From JBBSEZ01 sp038239195 (GTDB taxonomy: Bacteria; Planctomycetota; Planctomycetia; Gemmatales; Gemmataceae): a stretch of DNA of 16,756 nt. The notes under the pieces are model-generated. The model saw only the letters and a program-made list of their open reading frames with translations, was not told the origin of the DNA and ran no database searches. The position numbers and the translations under genes are program-made. The stretch spans positions 1 through 16,756 of the forward strand of contig JBBSEZ010000206.1 in assembly GCA_038239195.1 (NCBI GenBank), in the 5' to 3' direction. This document shows, piece after piece, positions 7,524 to 14,620 of this stretch. Within the stretch, counting starts at the first letter, position 1, and each line of letters starts with the position of its first letter.

Positions 7524-9176
7524 TTGACTCGTCCGCGCACCCTCTTGCTGCTGCTGGCGCTTGGTGGAAGCGCCGCCGGAGTGCTCTCCACGCGCGCTCA
7601 GCCGCCCGCCCAGAAGGCCTACCTGCTCAACGTCGGCAAGGGCCAGACGTTCACCGACGTCGGCTCCGACGACAAGACGACGCCCGAGCCGGTGGGGCAT
7701 TTCAAGGAGCTCGGCGCCAAGGCGCTCAAGGTCGCCTTTTCGCCGGGCGACAGCGTCGGCGACCGCACCGCCAAGGTACAGGACTGGAAGCCATTCACCG
7801 CGCTCCGCTTCGACGTCTGGGCCCCCGGCAAGGAGAGCGTCACCCTGGCGCTGAACGTCTTTCACGCGCGCACGACCAACTACAACACGCGCGTGGTCGT
7901 GCCCGTGAAGCTCAAGCCGGGCAAGAACGAGGTGCGCATCGGCATCGACGAGTTGGCCAACGTCAACGGCTCGGCGCCTGCCCTCACGAGCGTCCGCAAG
8001 TGGTACTTCGCCGACGAGGCGAAGAAGGCCCCGACCCTCTACTTCGGCGACGTCTGGCTCGAAGGGGCCGAGGCGCCCGCTTCCTCCCTCCCCGGAGGGC
8101 GCGGGCCGCTGGTCGGCTACAAGATCAAGGGCAAGGTCGGCAACCTCGACGTGGACCTCACCATCACGCCTTTCGTCGTGGGCCCGGCGCCGGCCCAGCC
8201 AGCGGTGAAAGTGCATGGCGACCCGGCCCGGCTCGCTCGCATCCGCAAGGCGCGCATGCCCAAGGTCGTGCGGCCTACCCTGTTCCACACGCCCGAGGCC
8301 GACGCCGTCTGCTCCGCACTCGAGGTGTTCCCGCCCAACAACCCCTGGAACCTCGTCGTCGCGGACTGGCCGCTCCACCCCAACTCGAAGAACATCATCG
8401 CGTCGATCGGGGCGGCCAAGCCCCTTCGCGCGAACCCCGACATGGGCTTCGTGCTGGTCCCGCCGGACCAGAAGCGGGTGCCGGTCAAGATCTTGGCCTA
8501 TCCCGGCGAGTCGGACAAGGGCCCGTTCCCGGTGCCGGACAACGTGCCGATCGAGGGCTGGCCGGTCGGCTACAAGGGCATGACGTTGGAAGCCGTGCAG
8601 CGCAAGAAAGAGGACGGCGACCGGCACGCCCTCGTCGTCGATCCGGCCAACCGCATGCTCTACGAGTTCTATCAGCTGCGCAAGACCGACAAGGGCTGGG
8701 AGGCCGCGCAGTCCTCGATCTTCGACCTCAAGTCCAACAAGCTGCGCCCGGACGGCTGGACGTCCACCGACGCCGCCGGGCTGCCGATCTTTCCCGCCGT
8801 GGTCCGCTACGACGAACTGAAGCGCGGCGCCGTCGAGCATGCCCTGCGCGTGACCGTCGTGAAGTCGCGCCGCGCCTACGTCTACCCGGCCACGCACTTC
8901 GCGAGCCGGCTCACCGACGAGAACCTGCCGCGCATGGGCGAACGCATCCGGCTGCGGAAAAGTTACGACGTCTCCACCTTCTCGCCGGAAGTACGGGCCA
9001 TCCTCGAGGCGCTCAAGAAGTACGGGATGTTCGTGGCCGACAACGGCATCGACTGGGCCATCTCCGTCGCCCCCGACCCGCGCATCAAGGAGCTGCACGC
9101 GGAACTGCGGAAGGTCCCGGGCTCCGCCTTCGAGGTCGTGACCGCCCCGCCCGGCTACGAGCCGCCGGAAGACTGA
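7524..9176 (+). CDS. Secreted two-domain protein of unknown function (carbohydrate-binding-like N-domain)
   Basis: A 550-residue exported protein whose function I cannot name. It starts at TTG. Residues 1-25 are a signal peptide (MTRPRT, then a Leu/Ala core, ending STRA). Residues about 31-182 look like a beta-sandwich of the galactose-binding or CIA30 type (FTALRFDVWAPGKESVTLAL, then the final strand LYFGDVWLEG). Residues about 265-545 match a conserved domain that, from memory, occurs in secreted proteins of several bacterial phyla without an assigned function. Its landmarks are PNNPWN (271-276), WPLHPNS, IEGWP, GDRHALVVD, DLKSNKLRPDGWTSTDAAGL and LPRMGERIRL. A catalytic site is not obvious. 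The flavin monooxygenase gene starts 51 bases downstream and is probably co-transcribed. Confidence 0.85.
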   Translation: MTRPRTLLLLLALGGSAAGVLSTRAQPPAQKAYLLNVGKGQTFTDVGSDDKTTPEPVGHFKELGAKALKVAFSPGDSVGDRTAKVQDWKPFTALRFDVWAPGKESVTLALNVFHARTTNYNTRVVVPVKLKPGKNEVRIGIDELANVNGSAPALTSVRKWYFADEAKKAPTLYFGDVWLEGAEAPASSLPGGRGPLVGYKIKGKVGNLDVDLTITPFVVGPAPAQPAVKVHGDPARLARIRKARMPKVVRPTLFHTPEADAVCSALEVFPPNNPWNLVVADWPLHPNSKNIIASIGAAKPLRANPDMGFVLVPPDQKRVPVKILAYPGESDKGPFPVPDNVPIEGWPVGYKGMTLEAVQRKKEDGDRHALVVDPANRMLYEFYQLRKTDKGWEAAQSSIFDLKSNKLRPDGWTSTDAAGLPIFPAVVRYDELKRGAVEHALRVTVVKSRRAYVYPATHFASRLTDENLPRMGERIRLRKSYDVSTFSPEVRAILEALKKYGMFVADNGIDWAISVAPDPRIKELHAELRKVPGSAFEVVTAPPGYEPPED

Positions 9177-9227
9177 CGGGGGAAGGGGCGGCGCCGAACG
9201 ACCGGACACTTCGCGGAGGGCAGTCCC

Positions 9228-10496
9228 ATGCATGCCGAAACCGATCCGGCAACGACGCGAGCCCGCTGCTGCATCGTCGGGGGAGGCCCGGCCGGCATGA
9301 TGTTGGGCTTCCTCCTCGCAAGGGCCGGGGCATCCGTCGTCGTCCTCGAGAAGCACGCCGATTTCCTGCGCGACTTCCGGGGCGACACGATTCATCCCTC
9401 GACGCTGGAGTTGATGCACGAGCTCGGCCTGTTGGAGGAGTTCCTGGCGCGGCCCCATCAGGAGGCCGCGCAACTCAACGGCCGCGTGGGAGACGCCGAG
9501 GTCACCATCGCCGACTTCTCGCACCTCCCAACGCGCTGCCGCTTCATTGCCTTCATGCCCCAGTGGGACTTCCTGAACTTCCTCGCGGAGCGAGCTCGGC
9601 GCTATCCCACGTTCCACCTGACGATGGAGGCGGAGGTCCGCGAGCTGCTCGAGGAGGGCGGGCGCATCGTCGGCGTGCGGGCGACGACGCCGGACGGCCC
9701 ACTGGAGGTCCGCGCCGACCTGGTCGTGGGAGCGGACGGCCGCCGTTCGACGGTCCGGGACCGGGCCGGGTTGAAGGTCGAGGACCTCGGCGCCCCGATG
9801 GACGTGTTGTGGCTGCGGCTCCCCCGGTCCGCCGACGACCCGAGAAGCGCCCTGGGCCGGTTCGACCGCGGCAAGGTCTTCTTCATGCTCGACCGCGGCG
9901 ACTACTGGCAGTGCGCCTACGTCATCCGCAAAGGAGGGCTCGAAGACGTCCGGCGGCGGGGCCTGGGCGCCTTCCGCGAAGCCATCGCGGAGCTTGCGCC
10001 GTTCCTGCGCGACCGCGTTGGCGAGCTGCGCGACTGGAACGACGTGAAGCTGTTGACTGTGACGGTCGATCGGCTGCGCCGCTGGTATCGGCCCGGGTTG
10101 CTGTGCATCGGCGATGCGGCCCACGCGATGTCCCCCATCGGAGGCGTCGGGATCAACCTCGCCATCCAGGACGCCGTCGCGGCAGCCAACCTCCTCGCCG
10201 CCCCCCTCCAACGCGGCACGGCCACGCTGAACGATCTGCGCAAGGTGCAGCGCCGACGCGAGCTCCCAACGCGCTTCACGCAACGGCTCCAGGTGTTCGT
10301 TCAGGACCGCGTGATCCGCCGCGTCCTCGGAAGCGGCAAGCAGCTCGCGCTCCCCTGGCCGCTGCGGCTCCTGCGGCGCTTCCCCATCCTGGCCCGCATT
10401 CCCGCCCGCCTGATCGGCATCGGCTTTCGCCCCGAGCACGTCCGGACGCCTGACGTGTTCGGGAGAGAGGCACAGGCGGTCCGGCCGCAAGGGTGA
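9228..10496 (+). CDS. FAD-dependent monooxygenase of the PHBH/UbiH type
   Basis: A 422-residue class A flavoprotein monooxygenase-like enzyme. These enzymes use FAD and NAD(P)H to hydroxylate aromatic or related substrates. The dinucleotide-binding motif GGGPAG is at 18-23, with the acidic end of the second strand at E41. The DG motif is GADGRRSTVRDRAGL (168-182) and the GD motif is CIGDAAHAMSPIGGVGINL (293-311), so all three FAD-contact motifs are intact. The C-terminal tail is rich in Arg and Pro. GGAGGG at 9215-9220, seven bases before the ATG, supports the start. No secretion signal is seen, unlike the gene before it. The substrate cannot be predicted. After the stop codon come hairpin repeats and an insertion sequence. 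Confidence 0.9.
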   Translation: MHAETDPATTRARCCIVGGGPAGMMLGFLLARAGASVVVLEKHADFLRDFRGDTIHPSTLELMHELGLLEEFLARPHQEAAQLNGRVGDAEVTIADFSHLPTRCRFIAFMPQWDFLNFLAERARRYPTFHLTMEAEVRELLEEGGRIVGVRATTPDGPLEVRADLVVGADGRRSTVRDRAGLKVEDLGAPMDVLWLRLPRSADDPRSALGRFDRGKVFFMLDRGDYWQCAYVIRKGGLEDVRRRGLGAFREAIAELAPFLRDRVGELRDWNDVKLLTVTVDRLRRWYRPGLLCIGDAAHAMSPIGGVGINLAIQDAVAAANLLAAPLQRGTATLNDLRKVQRRRELPTRFTQRLQVFVQDRVIRRVLGSGKQLALPWPLRLLRRFPILARIPARLIGIGFRPEHVRTPDVFGREAQAVRPQG

Positions 10497-10515
10497 GCGG
10501 CGGGGAAAGAATCGA

Positions 10516-10545
10516 GGCGAGCGGGGGGCGTGAGCCCCCTGTTCG
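10516..10545 (+). repeat. GNRA-hairpin repeat, copy 1
   Basis: A 30-base unit: GG, 5' arm CGAGCGGGGGGC (10518-10529), tetraloop GTGA (10530-10533) and 3' arm GCCCCCTGTTCG (10534-10545). The arms form 12 continuous pairs, two of them G-U wobbles. It starts 19 bases after the stop codon of the flavoprotein gene, in the same sense. Confidence 0.85.
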
Positions 10546-10556
10546 CGACAACGACA

Positions 10557-10586
10557 GGCGAGCGGGGGGCGTAAGCCCCCTGTTCG
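10557..10586 (+). repeat. GNRA-hairpin repeat, copy 2
   Basis: Identical to copy 1 except for the tetraloop, which is GTAA (10571-10574) instead of GTGA; both are GNRA loops. It lies 11 bases after copy 1, as a direct repeat. With copy 3 it forms a large inverted repeat across the linker CGGGGCCCG at 10586-10593. Confidence 0.85.
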
Positions 10587-10593
10587 GGGCCCG

Positions 10594-10611
10594 CAACAGG
10601 GGGCTTACGCC
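10594..10611 (-). repeat. GNRA-hairpin repeat, copy 3, outer fragment split off by the insertion sequence
   Basis: CAACAGG followed by the 11-base target site GGGCTTACGCC. Joined to 12238-12248 it rebuilds a minus-strand repeat that equals copy 2 through the arm, GTAA loop and 3' arm to TGTT, after which it reads GCG instead of CG. Confidence 0.8.
10601..10611 (+). repeat. Left 11-bp target-site duplication
   Basis: GGGCTTACGCC directly abuts the left terminal repeat of the insertion sequence and is repeated exactly at 12227-12237. On the minus strand it spans the tetraloop GTAA plus three and four arm bases, so the element entered at the tip of the hairpin. Confidence 0.9.
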
Positions 10612-10634
10612 TGAAGTCCAGTCAGTTCTTTTGT
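10612..10634 (+). repeat. Left terminal inverted repeat of the insertion sequence
   Basis: 23 bases that match the complement of 12204-12226 without a mismatch; the match ends at the next base on the inner side (A against C). Confidence 0.92.
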
Positions 10635-10639
10635 ATACT
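10634..10639 (+). promoter_or_regulatory. Probable -10 box of the transposase promoter
   Basis: TATACT, preceded by TG, stands out in an otherwise very GC-rich region, just at the inner end of the left terminal repeat. Transcription starting about seven bases later would exclude the GTG at 10642 and leave a leader of roughly 45 bases before the ATG at 10690. The -35 match is poor. Confidence 0.45.
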
Positions 10640-10689
10640 ATGTGGGGCGTAAGGGGTTGACGAGTTTGGCTTTCCTTCCGGGAGTTGCT

Positions 10690-12216
10690 ATGGACGGCGT
10701 CCAAGCGCTGGAGACCGATTTCGGCCAGGCCCACTTCGGGAAGGCGCCCCTGGGCGACGTCCGCCGCGTCCGCCGCCTGGTCATGCTCGCCGACCGCATG
10801 GTCCTGCGCCCAGGCCAATCCCTGCCTGCCCAGGTCCAGGATGAGGCCGCCTACCAGGGGCTCCTCGGCCTGGTCACACATCCCAAGACCACCCACCCCG
10901 CTGTGCTCGAGACCCACCTCGACCGAACCTGTTCGCTGGTCCGCCACCACCCCCGCGACGTGCTGATCATCCACGACACCACCGAACTGGACCTCACCAC
11001 TCACAAGACGCTCAAGAAGGTGGGCCAGATCGGCGACGGCGGCGGCCGCGGCTACGAATGCCACAACAGCCTAGCCATCGACGCGGACACCGGCGAGGTG
11101 CTCGGCCTAGCCAACCAGATCCTTCACTGTCGCGCCGACGTGCCCCTTGGGGAAGGCGTCGCTGCCAAGAGGGAGCGCGACACCCGGGAAAGTTTGCTCT
11201 GGGTCAAGGGCTGCGCCGCCGTCGAAGCGCGTTGTGCCGCCCACGGCCCCGCCCCCACGGACCACCTCGAGATCGACGTGTTCGACCGTGGCGGCGACAC
11301 CTTCGAGAACCTCGACGCCGAGCATGCGGCCGGGCGAACCTACGTGGCCCGCTCCAACCACAATCGGTCCATCTACGTCGGGCACGACGATCCGTCGCAT
11401 CAAGGGCTGCTGCACGACTACGTCCGTACCCTGCCGGAGGCGGGCCGGCGCGTCGTCGCTGTGCCGGCGCGGGAGGCCAAGCCGGCGCACGACGGCAAGC
11501 CGGCCCGGCCCGCGCAGCCGGGGCGCCAGGCGACGGTGGCAGTGGCGTGGGCGGCGGTGCAGGTGCGGTCGCCGCACGTCAAGCGCGGCAAGCACGGCAA
11601 CGCGCCGCTGAAGGTGTGGGTGGTGCGCGCCTGGGAGATCGGCGCGCCGGCGGAGGCGGAGGCGCTGGAGTGGCTGCTGCTGACCAACCACGAGGTGAAG
11701 ACGTTTGAGGATGCGTGCGGGGTGATCAGGTGGTACGAGCGGCGCTGGACGATCGAGGACTATCACAAGGGGCAGAAGACGGGCTGCGGGATCGAGAAGC
11801 CGCAGTTCACCGAGGAGGAGCGTCTGGAGCCGGTGATCGCCCTGCTGAGCGTGATCGCGGTGTGGCTGCTGCGGCTGCGCTGGCTGAGCCGGCAGGAAGG
11901 GCTGAAGGACTGCCCTGCGGTGGAGGTGGTGCCGGCGGCGTACGTGGCGGTGCTGAGCGTGAGCAAGGGGAGAGGTCGCCGGCTGGACATGACGGCCTGG
12001 GAGTTCTTCCTGGGGTTGGCACAGTTGGGCGGCTACGGCTACTATCGCAAGGGCAAACCGCCGGGCTGGCTATTGCTGTGGCGCGGCTGGGGCCAGCTAC
12101 AAAGCCGAGTGCAGTACGCGCTGGCCTCCGGCACCGAGACGTTGAGTGTCAAGGAACACGCCCAGCACACCGGGGGACCGCCAAATTCGGCTGCCTCTAG
12201 TGGACAAAAGAACTGA
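10690..12216 (+). CDS. IS4-family DDE transposase (Tn5/IS50-like)
   Basis: A 508-residue transposase. The N-terminus has the Tn5-type DNA-binding start, ETDFGQAHFGKAPLGDVRR (8-26). The three catalytic acids are recognisable: D96 in VLIIHDTTELD, D199 in DVFDRGGD, and E356 in the IS4 signature Y349-x2-R352-x3-E356-x6-K363 (WYERRWTIEDYHKGQK). The C-terminal part after about 370 is the usual helical region ending PPGWLLLWRGW plus a short tail. The ATG at 10690 is preferred over a GTG at 10642: CGGGAG lies seven bases upstream, the family's conserved N-terminus begins here, and the likely -10 box would put the GTG outside the transcript. The stop codon overlaps the right inverted repeat. All expected domains are present, so it is probably functional. 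Confidence 0.93.
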   Translation: MDGVQALETDFGQAHFGKAPLGDVRRVRRLVMLADRMVLRPGQSLPAQVQDEAAYQGLLGLVTHPKTTHPAVLETHLDRTCSLVRHHPRDVLIIHDTTELDLTTHKTLKKVGQIGDGGGRGYECHNSLAIDADTGEVLGLANQILHCRADVPLGEGVAAKRERDTRESLLWVKGCAAVEARCAAHGPAPTDHLEIDVFDRGGDTFENLDAEHAAGRTYVARSNHNRSIYVGHDDPSHQGLLHDYVRTLPEAGRRVVAVPAREAKPAHDGKPARPAQPGRQATVAVAWAAVQVRSPHVKRGKHGNAPLKVWVVRAWEIGAPAEAEALEWLLLTNHEVKTFEDACGVIRWYERRWTIEDYHKGQKTGCGIEKPQFTEEERLEPVIALLSVIAVWLLRLRWLSRQEGLKDCPAVEVVPAAYVAVLSVSKGRGRRLDMTAWEFFLGLAQLGGYGYYRKGKPPGWLLLWRGWGQLQSRVQYALASGTETLSVKEHAQHTGGPPNSAASSGQKN

Positions 12217-12226
12217 CTGGACTTCA
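12204..12226 (-). repeat. Right terminal inverted repeat of the insertion sequence
   Basis: Exact complement of 10612-10634; contains the transposase stop codon TGA at 12214-12216. Confidence 0.92.
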
Positions 12227-12237
12227 GGGCTTACGCC
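12227..12237 (+). repeat. Right 11-bp target-site duplication
   Basis: GGGCTTACGCC, identical to 10601-10611 and directly next to the right terminal repeat. An 11-bp duplication is within the range known for IS4-family elements. Confidence 0.9.
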
Positions 12238-12248
12238 CCCCGCTCGCC
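12227..12248 (-). repeat. GNRA-hairpin repeat, copy 3, gene-proximal fragment
   Basis: On the minus strand GGCGAGCGGGGGGC, the loop GTAA and GCCC, ending at the insertion. It begins 27 bases after the stop codon of the TPR gene, in the same sense as that gene. The insertion sequence separates it from the rest of the copy at 10594-10611. Confidence 0.8.
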
Positions 12249-12275
12249 CATCCGTTCCCAACCGCTGACGCGAGG

Positions 12276-13610
12276 TCACTTCTTTCTCAGTTCCGGGTCG
12301 AGCTCCGCGGCCCGGTCGAGGTCTGCCCTGGCGCGATCGACGTCCCCCTTCTGCTCGTGGGCCCTCCCCCGCGCTTGGTAGGCGAAGGCGAGCTTCGGAT
12401 CGAGGCGGATGGCCTCGTTGCAGTCGGCGATCGCCCGGTCGCGGTCGCCCTTCTTGAGGTAGCTCGCCCCGCGGAGGGCGTGAGCAAACGCCGAGCGGGG
12501 GCTCAGGCGGATGGCCTCGTTGCTGTCGGCGATGGCCCGACCGGGATCGTTCAGGTCGAAGTGGGCGCTGGCCCGGGTGACGTAGGCCGCGTCCTGGCGC
12601 GGGCCCAGCCGGATGGCCTCGGTCGAATCGCGGATGGCCCCACCGAGGTCGCCCCGGCGGAGCTTCGCCAGGCCGCGGTTGCCCCAGGCGAGGGCCAGGC
12701 GGGGCTTGAGCCGGATCGTCTCGTCGTAATCGGCCAGGGCGCCGGCAAAGTCGTTCTTCTTCAAGCGGGCGGCGGCGCGGTTGACGTAGCCCCATTCGAG
12801 CGTCGGCTCCAGACGGATCGCCTCGTCGCAATCGGCGATGGCGCTGTCCGCGTCCCCCTTTTCCACGTGGGCCCCGCCGCGGTTGGCGTAGGCAAGCGCC
12901 ATCCCCGGAGCGACGCGGATCGCCTCGCTGTAGTCTCGGATCGCCTGGTCGGGGTCGCCCTTGTTGAGGTAGGCGCCCCCGCGGTTGGCGTAGGCGATCG
13001 CCAGCCGAAAATCGAGCCGGATCGCCTCGGTACAGTCGGCGATGCCCCGGTCGAGCTCGCCTTTCCGGACGTAGGCCCCGCCACGGTTGGAGTAAGCCAG
13101 CGCCAGCCCGGGCTCGAGGCGGATCGCCTCGGTGCAGTCCGCGATGGCCTGGTCGAAGTCGCCCTTGTTGAGGTAGGCCCCCCCGCGGTTGGAGTAAGCG
13201 AGTGCCAGGTTGGGGTCGAGGCGGATCGCCTCGGTGCAGTCCGCGATGGCCTGATCCAGGTCGCCGCTATTCATGTGGGCGACCGCGCGGTTGACGTGGA
13301 CGACGGCGGTGTCCCGGTCGCCCGCGCCCCGCCGCATTCGGGCAACCACCAGCACCGCACCCACGAGAACGACGATCCCCACGACGGCGGGCCAGCGCTG
13401 GCGCCGGAGGCGGATCGACGGGGCGGGCGGAAAGTCTATTGGGCCCGCCTCCACCGGCGGGGCCTCGGGAGGAGGGAGTAGCGGGGCGGCGCCAGGCGCA
13501 AGCGGGGCCTCGAAGACGGCGCCGCAGGCCGGGCACTGAAGCTGTTTGCCGGCGAGATCGTCCCGAGATTGGAGGGCCCGGTTGCAGGCCGGGCAGTGTA
13601 CACGCTCCAT
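12276..13610 (-). CDS. Zinc-ribbon membrane protein with ten TPR repeats
   Basis: A 444-residue protein. The N-terminus has a zinc-ribbon-like module with C6-P-A-C9 and C26-P-A-C29-G. Then comes a Pro/Ala-rich linker (about 35-65), one membrane helix at about 73-90 flanked by RLRRQR and RMRR, and exactly ten tandem 34-residue TPR units from about 102 to 441, each with the pattern 'YxNRGxAxxxKGDxDxAIADCxEAIRLxP'. TPR arrays are protein-protein scaffolds, so this is probably a membrane-anchored adaptor, not an enzyme. The units are unusually alike, also in DNA: 13114-13151 and 13216-13253 are identical over 38 bases, 102 bases apart, which points to recent internal duplication. Topology is uncertain because both flanks of the helix are basic. 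The ATG at 13610 has GAGG upstream. Confidence 0.9.
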   Translation of the reverse strand: MERVHCPACNRALQSRDDLAGKQLQCPACGAVFEAPLAPGAAPLLPPPEAPPVEAGPIDFPPAPSIRLRRQRWPAVVGIVVLVGAVLVVARMRRGAGDRDTAVVHVNRAVAHMNSGDLDQAIADCTEAIRLDPNLALAYSNRGGAYLNKGDFDQAIADCTEAIRLEPGLALAYSNRGGAYVRKGELDRGIADCTEAIRLDFRLAIAYANRGGAYLNKGDPDQAIRDYSEAIRVAPGMALAYANRGGAHVEKGDADSAIADCDEAIRLEPTLEWGYVNRAAARLKKNDFAGALADYDETIRLKPRLALAWGNRGLAKLRRGDLGGAIRDSTEAIRLGPRQDAAYVTRASAHFDLNDPGRAIADSNEAIRLSPRSAFAHALRGASYLKKGDRDRAIADCNEAIRLDPKLAFAYQARGRAHEQKGDVDRARADLDRAAELDPELRKK

Positions 13611-14026
13611 GGGATGGTCCTCAGTTGCCGCGTGAAGCCGGATGATCCGGGCTTGTTGCGCTCGGGGCCTCTACGAAGGGGCCCCTCTCGCCAAACGAGA
13701 GCGGGCGTGCATTTCCCGCGCTCCGATCGCCGCGCGTCAGCGCTTTGCCCTCTCCCTTGTCAGTCCCGGGGAAATCTGCCCGGTCTTCCCTGCTGACATC
13801 GTAGGCATCTCGGGGCTTCCTGGCGTCGAAAGCGAGGACGGAGGGGTTGGTTGCTCTGCCAAGGTTCGCCTGCGACGTGCCGGCCGCGGCGATCGCGAGA
13901 GGACTGCCGGCTTGCTTCCAGCAGGACGATGCGTCCGGCGCAGCGTTTGCCCATCAACAATCGACTGGCCTCAGCACGGGCCGGATGAAGACAGCCTGTC
14001 GCGCACCTCTCTGCCAGAGGGGAGCA
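13611..14026. other. Divergent intergenic region, no gene seen
   Basis: 416 bases between the divergent TPR and membrane-protein genes. Frames that remain open here have no recognisable protein features. Two palindromes are visible: AAGCCGGAT facing ATCCGGGCTT (about 13635-13654, with one extra base in one arm), 25-45 bases upstream of the TPR start, and CTCTCG/CGAGAG around CCAAA (13685-13701). Either could be an operator or leader hairpin, but nothing identifies a regulator. Confidence 0.4.
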
Positions 14027-14620
14027 ATGAATCCGGCGGGCAGCGACCAGGAGAGACCCGACGTCGGGCCCACACCCTCTGACCGGCAAGGCCCGGGCGC
14101 AACCCCTCCCGCCGAGGAGGACGCGTGTGCCGGTTTCTACCGGGGCGAACCGGACCGGCGCGGGCAGGGCGACGCTCCTGCGGATGGCCGACCGGTGCGG
14201 AAGTGGAAGTCGGACTGGTACGCCGGCGTTGTGGCCTGCGTGGCGATCGGCGGGATAGGCGGCGGCGTACTGGCCGAGCTCGGCGAGCACTGGCTCGACT
14301 GGGGGCAGGGGTGGGGGCCCTTCCTCGCGCCCGGCGAGGCCCTCCTGGGGCTGCTCTTCGGGCTCTGCCCCCTGAAACGGCTCGCGCGGCGGGCGGCGGG
14401 AGGGGAGACGTCGCCCCAGCTCGGGAGTTGGGCCGAACTGAGGGCCGCGTTGAGGGTGTCGGTCCCGGCCTATGCCATGGCCCTCGCGGTGGTCGTTGGA
14501 TACGTCGGATTTCAGAAGGGGGTGGGCCACGGGCTTCTGGGGGCCCTTGCCGGGGCAGCTATCGGGGCGGTCTTGGGGACGGTGGCGTCCGTCGCAGCCA
14601 CCCTCGGCTTCCGCCGCTGA
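14027..14620 (+). CDS. Hypothetical four-helix membrane protein
   Basis: A 197-residue protein I do not recognise. Residues 1-60 are hydrophilic and rich in Pro, Gly, Asp and Arg, probably disordered and cytoplasmic. Four hydrophobic segments follow at about 65-84, 97-114, 143-162 and 168-194; the first and last are glycine-rich (IGGIGGGV; GALAGAAIGAVLG), like tightly packed helices. A basic loop, LKRLARRAAGG (116-126), lies between helices 2 and 3, consistent with a cytoplasmic position. The ATG at 14027 is chosen because GAGGGGAG lies just upstream (14017-14024) and the protein before it would be of poor coding character, although the frame stays open to 13847. It has no close neighbour on its strand, so no functional context. 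Confidence 0.65.
   Translation: MNPAGSDQERPDVGPTPSDRQGPGATPPAEEDACAGFYRGEPDRRGQGDAPADGRPVRKWKSDWYAGVVACVAIGGIGGGVLAELGEHWLDWGQGWGPFLAPGEALLGLLFGLCPLKRLARRAAGGETSPQLGSWAELRAALRVSVPAYAMALAVVVGYVGFQKGVGHGLLGALAGAAIGAVLGTVASVAATLGFRR

Larger units (their letters stand above)
10612..12226 (+). mobile_element. Complete IS4-family insertion sequence (Tn5/IS50-like), 1615 bp
   Basis: Bounded by 23-bp perfect inverted repeats starting TGAAGTCCAGTCAG (10612-10634 and 12204-12226) and by an exact 11-bp target duplication. It carries one intact DDE transposase gene whose stop codon lies inside the right inverted repeat. Identical ends, a perfect duplication and an intact gene indicate a recent, possibly still active, insertion. 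It sits between the convergent flavoprotein and TPR genes, so no coding region is broken. Confidence 0.93.

Noticed and set aside
10642..10689. GTG at 10642 as the transposase start
   Set aside because: It lies almost at the likely transcription start, has no ribosome binding site, and the conserved N-terminus begins at the ATG at 10690, which has one.
12287..13260. Periodic DNA repeats of about 102 bases that could be taken for a CRISPR or satellite
   Set aside because: The period equals 34 codons and the translation is a regular TPR array, so it is protein-coding repetition.
13642..14082. Possible 146-residue gene in the spacer before the four-helix membrane protein
   Set aside because: No domain, no signal or membrane segment and no good ribosome binding site; it overlaps the better supported gene at 14027 in another frame.
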